Shown: piece by piece, positions 56,584 to 64,000 of the stretch
Position numbering within the stretch: position 1 is the stretch's first letter
Layout of the letters: each line of letters starts with the position of its first letter
Assembly: GCA_003996215.1 (NCBI GenBank)
Contig: QJPP01002949.1
Coordinates: 124,001 to 188,000 of the forward strand
Length of the DNA stretch: 64,000 nucleotides
Reading direction: 5' to 3'
DNA from: Jaltomata sinuosa
Lineage: Eukaryota; Streptophyta; Magnoliopsida; Solanales; Solanaceae
Program-made: the position numbers and the translations under genes
The notes under the pieces: generated by a model
Told to the model about the DNA's origin: nothing
The model's input: only the letters and a program-made list of their open reading frames with translations
Database searches by the model: none

Positions 56584-56777
56584 AAAGGGCAGCCCCAATG
56601 CACAAAAGTATCCGGCGTTCACGCAGGGTCTGTTTGGGTTCTTACCCCAAGGGGGTCTGATGTAGGCAACCTACCTTGATGCGAATTGCAAGCATGAGTG
56701 GCTTTATTCCACAACTCTAACAGATGACCTATAGGTCACACGGAGACAACCTTACCATTGCTCTAAGGCTCCCCTTC
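56584..56777 (-). mobile_element. SINE in an SLK copy B intron, orthologous to 47910-48089
   Basis: Same family, orientation and target site as in copy A (GTTCTCACTATTTAATA at 56567-56583; a mutated copy starts at 56778). Differences from the copy A SINE are mostly point changes, as expected for a shared insertion that aged separately. Confidence 0.85.
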
Positions 56778-58109
56778 GTTCTCACTATTGATACTATGAC
56801 ATAATGTATAAACCTCCAAGTCAAAAAAAATTCAACAGAACTCATTTTTGCCGCCTTTAATATGGCATATTCTAAAAGTAAATACAAAGATACCAGAGCA
56901 AGAAACCAAAAAGGAGCCTACGTTCGCTAACAACTTATAGGACTCAAAGTTATCCAATCATCACCAGTTTAATAAGTGGCACAGAGGACCAGTATAAAAG
57001 ATTGGTTGTCGTTTTGTAAAGAGCTATATTAGTGTATAGGTTCTTTAATTCTTAATATACATCTTGTATACGAGAGTTTTCCCACATTAGTACAATTAGT
57101 TACCAAAAAAATGTAGACATACCAAAGCCAACAGTAGGCCTCACATTGCAGATCTCACAACACCATGCCTCCTGCAGTTAATCTAAATTAAAATCCAAAA
57201 GGAAAATCAGCATTGCAGAGAGGCTATATATGCTAGATGTCTTTCAGATTGGCAGACAATAAAATGTATCGAAAATAATGTCATATGTTGAGATCACAAA
57301 TCTCAGTGTAAAAGATATTTATCCATTTTCGGTTTTGGAAAGGCAAGTTGAATAATTGTAGATAACAAGATGATCAATCTTAAAGAACCAAAATTTTCAA
57401 CTAATGCATTTTTTTAATTACATCACATCAAAAAACATAAGGAAAAACATGTTGGTAAAATTATTTTTTTCCATCTTGAAGAAGAATTTCTCACAGAGGA
57501 CGAAATAATCCTACGGAAAATTGACTACACGATTAGGCTACACACCTGAGGGAAAATACGACTTATCTGTTGTCTATGTTTATTCGATGAGAGGCACAAT
57601 CTCTTCTTGGCATTGGGAGCAAAGAATTCTGCAACTAAATTCCCCCAAAACTCGATATTGTTGTCCTGTATGATCAAGTACCATAAGATAGTATAAATGA
57701 ATTGTCAGATTTTTTAAAAACACATAGTACTTTACTTGGAATATCTTACTCTTGGTCTTTGCTGCTGACAATACATGTATTGCTTCAAACGTTGATCGTA
57801 CGTTCCTGTCTTATAGATTGATCTTACGTCACACACAACTTCTGGACATTCCTCATAAGTCCTCGATAGTTGCATTTCCTGATGTAACATGCATAGCAAG
57901 TTCATCTGAGAAACTCCTGATGGACATGGTCCATTCATCAACGATGCACTTGGAGGCTGAGATGCTACATTCATCTGAGGATAAGTAGGTGTCCAAAATG
58001 ACTCTTCGATTTGCTTCTGTTTCCCATTCCTCAAAGACTCTTCCAAAATCATCAGTGGAACAAAACATTCACATCTAGTTATGACCGCAGCTTCCTTGTT
58101 CTTTGCAAT

Positions 58110-58981
58110 TTGATTTTTCGGTGGCACAATCACACTTGGTCCTGGACAATACCTGCTCGTCTCCATACCCGAGTCCTCCAATAATTTTGGATTCTCTGCT
58201 GGTGGCACAATCACACTTGGTCCTGGACGATACCTGCTCGTCTACATACCCAGTCCTCCAATAATTTTGGATTCTCTGGTGGCACAATCACACTTGGTCC
58301 TGGGCGATACCTGCTCATCTACATACCCGAGTCCTCTAATAATTTTGGGTTCTCTGCTGGTGGCACAATCACACTTGGTCCAGGACGATATCTGCTCGTC
58401 TCCATACCCCAGTCCTCCAATAATTTTGGATTCTCTGGTGGCACAATCACACTTTGTCCTGGACGATACCTGCTCATCTCCATACCCGAGTCCTCCAATA
58501 ATTTTGGGTTCTCTACTGGTGGCACAATCACACTTGGTCCTGGACGATACCTGCTCGTCTCCATACCCCAGTCCTCCAATAGTTTGGGATTCTATGGTGG
58601 CACAATCACACTTGGTCCTGGACGATACCTGCTCATCTCCATATCCGAGTCCTCCAATAATTTTGGGTTCTCTTCTCGTGGCACAATCACACTTGGTCCT
58701 GGACGATACCTGCTCGTCTCCATACCCCAGTCCTCCAATAATTTGGTATTATCTGGTGGCACAATCACACTTGGACCTGGACAATACCTGCTCGTCTTCA
58801 TACCCGAGTTCTCCAATAATTTTGGGTTCTCTGCTGGTGGCACAATCACACTTTGTCCTGGACGATACCTGCTCATCTCCATACCCCAGTCCACCAATAA
58901 TTTTGGATTCTCTGGTGGCACAATCACACTTGGACCTGGACAATACCTGCTCGTCTCCATACCCGAGTTCTCCAATAATTT
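58110..58981 (-). repeat. Coding minisatellite in SLK copy B (11 units, two-unit higher-order pattern)
   Basis: About 872 bp of 78-81-bp units. Two types largely alternate: one with EDSG(M), the other with EDWGM, and an extra Ala, Val or Glu before ENP appears in many alternate units. That gives a roughly 159-bp higher-order unit. PGP and PGQ variants and RYCPG and RYRPG variants are spread along it. The plus strand is also open across the whole array (SHLVLDDTCSSPYPSPPI repeats), a side effect of the unit length. Confidence 0.93.
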
Positions 58982-59702
58982 TTGATACTCTTGAAGGTGG
59001 ACAACAGATGAACCAATCAGACCTTGCTGATACGCTAATTCCATCTGAGAAAAGGTAGGTCCAAATGAATCTTGGAGTTGCTTCTGTTTCTCATTCCTCA
59101 AAGAATGTTCCAGAATCATAGGTTGAACGAAAGAATCGCGTTTTATTATGTCTGCGCCAGCTTCCTTGTTCTTTGCGATTTGACGCTCTGGTGACAGAAG
59201 CACATTGGGGCCCAGAGCGGACATGATCATCTCCTTATCCAAGTCCATCAATAATTTTTGAATTCTCTTGAAGGCGGACTCCGGTTGAACCAAGCAGTCC
59301 TTGCAGATCACTTTGACCAAAGCTCATTTTATTGCCAGGATGAAATGGCCTTGCACTCACTGAGCTGTCCTGAATCTGTTTGAATTTTTGCAATCTGCGC
59401 CGTGGCTTTGGCACGTGCTGCTGCTGAGCTACCACTTTCTGATCCTCGAGCAACGGGATGAAAGGAGCAAGTATGATGTTAAATAGCCATTTTGATTCCT
59501 TTCAATTAGAAAAGCAGGATTTAGTAAATCATTGGCAAATAATAGTTTGACCATAAATGATATGATTAGAGTATTTAGTAACAAGCAATACATGGAAAAA
59601 ATTCTTGTTGAGTGTGAACAAAATCTCACATTGAAAGTTGATAAGGAAAATAAGCTACGTATCAGGTGGTGTGAGGCCTTCGCGGAAAAATGTTGTGGGC
59701 TA

Positions 59703-60190
59703 GTCCCAAAGCGGGCAGTAGCATCACACCATGTTAAGAGTTTCTTTAGGCGGAATTAGCCCAACACTATGTAACCCGAATTCAACATTTATACTCAATG
59801 ATTTTATTATTAGCTAAACTTAAGCTCCATAATCAGGAACTGATTTTATGAAACTTATATTGGTTGTCTATGAACAAAGTCCCACGTAGAAAGTATAAAA
59901 GAAAAACGAAGTTATTTATAAGGTGTTGAATACTCTTAAGGGTAAGAGGCCTTTTTGAGAATCATCATAAGAAAATTTTCATTTCATCAAATGAATGAAG
60001 CAATGTACTAGTATTAACAACCTTCTTCAATGAACCATCTCTACTTCATCTAACATTAATAAAGACAATCAAGACTCAAGTTTAGATAACAAAGTCATTT
60101 ATGATTTCTCAAGATAGAAAGCATCTAAACTAAAACAGAAAGAAGTTCACATTTCTAACATCTTTAACCATATTTCAATTCTTTATTTAA
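59703..60190. other. 5' flank of SLK copy B
   Basis: 59703-59796 matches 42068-42345 of copy C without the hAT MITE. 59797-60069 has no counterpart in C and is bounded by ACTCAA direct repeats, so it is either an insertion here or a deletion in C. 60070-60190 matches 42350-42470. Confidence 0.6.
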
Positions 60191-60260
60191 ACTGAATAAA
60201 TGCCTAATACCTGGAGGCATCGGACATTGCATTTGGTATAACCAAGGTCATCAAAGAATG
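60191..60260 (-). pseudogene. SEUSS-like exon fragment D, interrupted by a gypsy LTR
   Basis: Matches copy C 41127-41198: part of the exon encoding FDDLGYTK...VRCLQ with its donor (CAGgtattaggc) and intron start. It stops at GAATG where the LTR begins. Sequence changes turn RY into CN-like codons. The rest of this exon may lie beyond the retrotransposon, outside the window. Confidence 0.78.
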
Positions 60261-62290
60261 TGTAACACCCCGGAAATTGAACCAGCTTTCTAAGTTTAAA
60301 ACTCTTAAAAATTTCAAGTTTCTAGGGATGACGGGTCCAAACCACGAGTCATGGAATGGAGCCGTGGTTTGTCTTCTGCAGTTCAAACCTCTATTCTAAA
60401 AACCACGAGTTGATTCTTTGGACCGTGGTTCATTCTATGGACCGTAGTGTGGACTCGTGGAACTTGATCTGAGGGTTAACAATTTCCCCAGGGACTATGA
60501 CTCAGGTCTACAGACCGTAGTCCATTTTACGAGTCGTCCTATTGACTCGTAGAACCTGTTCAACAGCCTGTCGTTTGGCTCAGGAACCATGAGTGGGAAC
60601 CACGAGTCGTGGTTCAATCTACGACCCGTGGAACCCATCCGTGGAACCTGAAGTCGGGAAATTTTACAGCTTTTCTTAATTAAATCCCAGTGGTATTTTC
60701 ATAATTACCACCCTTTTAACTCCTAAGTGAGGTTATTTTGGCCATTTTTAGCATGATTTCTAAACCTATTAGCCTAAGTCCCTTCTCATTACCTCATTCA
60801 TCTACAAAATTGGGAAAAGAACTCCTTCAAGCTCCAAGTTCAAGCCTCCGTTTCTTTTCAATTTTAGTTGGGTTAGATTTAATCAAGGTATGTGGGTATT
60901 CAATAAGCGATTCCCTTAACCCTTATGCCCAAAACCTCAATCTTCTAAATTGAATTTATGGATTTTTAAATTAGGGTTCTTAATCAAATTGGAAAAAAAG
61001 TTATGGGTCTTCTTTTAAGGCATCAATTCATGATTTCTTATTGCATATCTATGATTTAATTGAAGTTCCTTAGTTGATTTCAAAAGCCCATATGTTGATG
61101 ATGAATTTTAGCATGATTTCATTGAATTTTATGTTTTCAAGTAAAATTGGTAACATGATCTCTATTTTTCATGAAATTGCATGCCTAATTCTTCAAGCTA
61201 TGATATTAGAAAGGAAAGTATATTTTGAATTATGGTTTCGCAAAGCTTTAAGATTCATGACATGTGAATTACATGACATCAGATATGTCCTTATGCTTTT
61301 CCAACAGTTTTGGACATTAGATATGTCCCTATGTTTATGAAAGGTTTGGCATCCAGATATGTCTACCTAAGTTATGAACAATTTTGACATCAGACATGTC
61401 ACAAGTACTATGATCTATATGTATATATTTTGGGAGTAGTATTAGCACCGAGTTGGACATGGTGAGAGTACCCTTAGTCCCAGAACTATGTGCCCCCTTA
61501 GGTTCTAAGTCCCCTTAGTTGGGCATTAGATTTAGTGATCACGCCATTGTCATGCCTTTATACCCTGGCAAGGTATATTGGGTCCTTTTGATGGGGCGTA
61601 TACATCAGATTTCATGTAGCTCAAATGGTCTATGTCGGTTAGAGAACCTCCCATAGAAATAATATCAGGTTTTAAAATCCATTGACTCTTTGCCTTCAGA
61701 TTTCACGACTATTATGATTACTTATGATATTTGTATACCTTGCCTTGGCTTTGCATTGAGTCTCTTGCATTTCAGTTTTACACTTATAACATGATTTCAA
61801 TTTTTACAAGTTTTTTTAGCATGCCTATCTCAGATTCCTGTTTATCCCATATATTCAGTACATCTTATAGTATTGATGCAGTTTGCGCTGCATTCTTTTA
61901 CGATGCAGATTTAGGCACCTGCCCTCAGACTCATGGCTAGACGACGCCAGACATTCAACTGATTATTGGTGAGTCCTCATTATTCGAGGACTAGAGATAG
62001 ACTGTCCATTTCCATGTTTTCATTTCAGATTTTCGAGTTAGCTGGGGTTTTGTCTCAGCAACTCTTTATGACAGTTAGAGGCTTTTCAGACATAGACAAT
62101 ATGCGAGTCTCCTTTTGGATTTGTATTCCTATTTTACTTGATTATCTATACGTTTGATTTCGGATCTTCCTATTATGCTTCCGCTTGTCTATTTGAATTA
62201 TCTGAGTTATGCTATGACAAAGGATTAACTTGGGGCACTTGTGGTCCCAGGTCTCGTGTTACATCAAGGGGGTAGCCTCGGGGCGTGACA
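60261..62290 (+). mobile_element. 5' LTR of a Ty3/gypsy retrotransposon (2030 bp)
   Basis: Starts TGTAACACCCCGG and ends GGGGCGTGACA, TG...CA as expected, with the primer-binding site just after it. Inside, 60330-60650 holds repeated and inverted motifs of CCACGAGTC and GGACCGTGG type. 61250-61400 holds three to four repeats with GACATCAGATATGTCC. The candidate 5' target sequence is GAATG; the 3' end of the element lies outside the window. Confidence 0.85.
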
Positions 62291-62294
62291 AACT

Positions 62295-62308
62295 TGGTAT
62301 CAAAGCCT
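62295..62308 (+). other. Primer-binding site for initiator-methionine tRNA
   Basis: TGGTATCAAAGCCT, four bases after the LTR end. The standard plant sequence is TGGTATCAGAGC, so one base differs. Confidence 0.88.
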
Positions 62309-62489
62309 CAGGTTCAAGAGTCCTAGTATGTTTGAAAGCCGCATCAAGTAGAGCCTCTTTCATGTGTGTGAAGCGCGCCACACTTATGGGAGGGAAGCTA
62401 TGAGATGTCTTGGAAAAACTTCACTTATTTAAGTGCGATAGAGTTTAACTCTAATATCCCTTTAATCCTTTCCTTATACGTTTTAGATT

Positions 62490-63690
62490 ATGCCTCGATG
62501 TGCTATGCCTCACCGAGCCGCTCAGAATGTTATTCCTCCAGTTCTAGCTCCCGAGGTCACGAATGAGGAGTTCAGGAATGCCGTCCATATGTTATCCCAG
62601 ACTATGGCCGCTCAGGACAACCAACCCTCTCCTATTCCCATTCACCCTCAAGGTGGGATAGCAGCCCGAGTTCATGATTTTATCCGTATGAACCCACCTG
62701 AGTTCTGGGCTTCGAAAGTGAGTGAGGATCCACTAAATTTTATCGATGAAGTGAAGAAAATCTTTGATGTGATGCAAGTGGATGGTGTTGATAGTGTCGA
62801 GTTGGAATTCTATCAACTTAAGGATGTAGCTCATATCTGGTTCACGCAATGGAAGAAAGCTAGGGCTAGGGACATGGTCCCTATGACTTGGGAGTGTTTC
62901 GAGAGGGATTTCCTTGACCAGTTCTTCCCGAGGGAGTTAAGGCAAGCAAATATTGAGTAGTTTATGAACTTGAGACAGGGATTCATGACTGTGCATGAGT
63001 ATGGGCTGAGGTTCACTTAGCTTTCCATGTATGCTCCTGCTATGGTGGCTGACCCACAGGATCCGATGAGTAAGTATATCTATGGGGTATTTGATTTGGT
63101 AAAAAAAGAGTGTAAATCTGCTATATTGTTGAGCGACATGAGTATCTCCAGGATTATAACTCATGCTCATTAGATCGAGGGAGACAAGCTTAAGGAGATG
63201 GCTAAGGAGAACGAAAGAGTCAGATCTAAGGGTTAGAGATTTAGCCATCAGAAGTTCGGAGGCAAACATCGATCTTTCTTTCAGAAGAGGTTATCAGGAC
63301 CTGTGCATTCTACCGCTAGTGCTCCTTCTCAGTCCTCCAGGCCTCGTCATGATCAGTTTGGTAGAAGTGCGAGCTCTTATTCTCAGGGGAGTGGTGCAAA
63401 GGGGCCTTCATACCCCGTTTGTACCAAGTGTGGAAAGAATAATCTAGGTGAGTGTCTAGCCGGTAGAGAGGGTTGTTATGGATGTGGTCAGGTTGGTCAT
63501 AGGATTTGAGATTGCCCTTCAGCTAAGAAGGGACATGGTGGTAGCAGGACTCAGTCTGCCCCAGTAGCTCCAGGAGGTCAACCAGCCCAGCAGGGCACTG
63601 CTTCTAGTTCTGGTAGTCAGCGCCAGAACCGTCTTTATGCCATGTCCTCTCGACAGAACTAAGAGAGTTCACCGGACGTTGTTACTGGTA
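62490..63690 (+). pseudogene. Gypsy gag, decayed (Retrotrans_gag plus zinc knuckle)
   Basis: Begins MPRCAMPHRAAQNV. The gag core is clear (FIRMNPPEFWASKVSEDPL, KKIFDVMQVDGVDSVELE, HIWFTQWKKAR, WECFERDFLDQFFPRELRQ). A Ser/Gln-rich linker leads to a zinc knuckle, CYGCGQVGHRI then a stop and DCPS, where the expected Arg codon is TGA. One frame holds from 62490 to about 63690 but has stops at 62958, 63018, 63171, 63234, 63507 and 63660. All are single-base nonsense changes, so this copy needs another element for packaging. Confidence 0.88.
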
Positions 63691-64000
63691 TGTTAAAGTT
63701 TTCTATCTAGATGTGTATGCTTTGTTGGACCCCGGTGCCTCCTTATCTTTTGTGACCCCTTATGTAGCATGCAATTTTGAAATTCGTCCTGAGTTGCTTC
63801 TAGATACCTTTTGTGTTTCTACTCCTATTGATGAGTCAGTCCTAGCCAAAAGAATCTATCAAAATTGCCCTATCTCAGTCCTTCATAGAGTCACTTCAGC
63901 AGATCTAGTAGAGTTGGAGATGACTGATTTTGATGTTATTAGTGGTATGGATTGGTTGTATGCTTATTATGCCTCGGTTAATTGTTGTACTGGAGTTGTC
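63691..64000 (+). pseudogene. Gypsy aspartic protease region, cut by the window edge
   Basis: Reads YALLDPGASLSFVTPYVACN and LEMTDFDVISGMDWLYAYYA, the usual start of the pol region. The catalytic triplet is DPG where active retropepsins have D(S/T)G. A one-base deletion near 63697 shifts it relative to gag. Reverse transcriptase and integrase would lie beyond the window. Confidence 0.8.

Larger units (their letters stand above)
53452..59453 (-). pseudogene. SEUSS-like (SLK) co-regulator, copy B, pseudogene
   Basis: The same exon order as copy A with an extra 5' part: MLEDQKVVAQQQHVPKPRRR (59453), FHPGNKMSFGQSDLQGLLGS, an older diverged repeat unit, then the 11-unit array (58981-58110), PEVVCDVRSIYKTG, the LIM-binding domain exons (for example 56461-56247, EINAEILPRLCKIKFETGM; 54864-54771, ELARPFDKSFFDDLGYTKRY) and a last exon ending at 53452. 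Damage: an extra A at about 59252-59258 shifts the frame; stop codons at 58592-58594 and 58319-58321; a one-base loss near 58250 with a further stop beside it; and the sixth domain exon is cut in half at 55492, joined to a hAT MITE scrap, so its acceptor and 19 codons are gone. The donor after 56247 is a normal GT. It cannot encode a full protein but could give transcripts. Confidence 0.85.

Noticed and set aside
58267..59058. 263-codon open frame on the plus strand with SHLVLDDTCSSPYPSPPI repeats
   Set aside because: It is the antisense of the SLK repeat array. Units are multiples of three, so several frames stay open by construction; the homologous domains lie on the minus strand.
59532..59759. 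Plus-strand open frame MANNSLTINDMIRVFSNKQY... upstream of copy B
   Set aside because: The copy C equivalent (41891 on) has a stop (AATTAG) in the same frame. No domain is recognised; it is probably the SLK 5' flank, though a short real peptide cannot be fully excluded.
1..64000. tRNA or rRNA genes
   Set aside because: No cloverleaf-forming gene was recognised. tRNA-like A and B box motifs fall inside SINEs (for example 47910-48089).

Overview
The window is nuclear DNA of a flowering plant, almost certainly a Solanaceae species close to tomato or potato. The evidence is AT-rich intergenic DNA, GT-AG introns, intronless PPR-DYW genes, Solanaceae-type tRNA-derived SINEs, Stowaway, hAT and Mutator-type MITEs, and a Ty3/gypsy element primed by initiator-methionine tRNA. 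The family assignment rests on remembered repeat types, not on a search.

Layout. 1-2470: a FAR1-related (MULE-derived) gene on the minus strand, dead from several in-frame stop codons. 3932-8387: a two-exon BTB/POZ-domain gene. 10180-12486 and 15739-17721: two intronless PPR-DYW organelle RNA-editing factors on the minus strand; a decayed DYW tail lies just downstream of the first. 17.7-21.4 kb: repeats, including a LINE remnant split by a Mutator-type MITE and a Stowaway MITE. 21.5-23.1 kb: the leader of the next gene, holding a roughly 245-bp tandem repeat that carries splice-site-like sequences. 23093-36912: a complete callose synthase gene of the CalS5 (GSL2) type. I placed 42 coding exons; they sum to 5793 nt (1930 codons plus stop) with every phase consistent, but one intron begins with GA and two begin with GC.

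39-60 kb is the most unusual part. It is a cluster of SEUSS-like (SLK, LIM-domain-binding/Ldb1-type) co-regulator genes on the minus strand: copy A at 45258-50226, copy B at 53452-59453, a rearranged copy C at 39840-42060, and an exon fragment D at 60191-60260. A and B carry in their coding exon a roughly 78-bp minisatellite encoding a 26-27-residue repeat (KLLED...SRYRPGPSVIVPP), with 8 units in A and 11 in B. B has stop codons, frameshifts and a half-deleted exon. A is in frame across nine exons but has a GA splice donor and no 5' end. Just 3' of A is a large inverted repeat made of SLK 3' ends (43682-44362 and 44764-45214), which would fold into a long hairpin if A is transcribed through it. 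Between A and B lie scrambled pieces of the callose synthase gene (an intron-exon piece and a 3'UTR piece), showing that a callose-synthase/SLK block was duplicated as a unit.

Nested insertions can be ordered by comparing paralogues. A SINE shared by A and B is older than their split. A hAT MITE with an 8-bp target duplication is in C only. A foldback MITE is in A only. An LTR with heat-shock-element-like motifs is in C only. A gypsy element (60261 to window end) interrupts D.

The working genes are therefore likely CalS5, the BTB gene and the two PPR genes. The SLK cluster looks like a birth-and-death array with possible regulatory RNA output.
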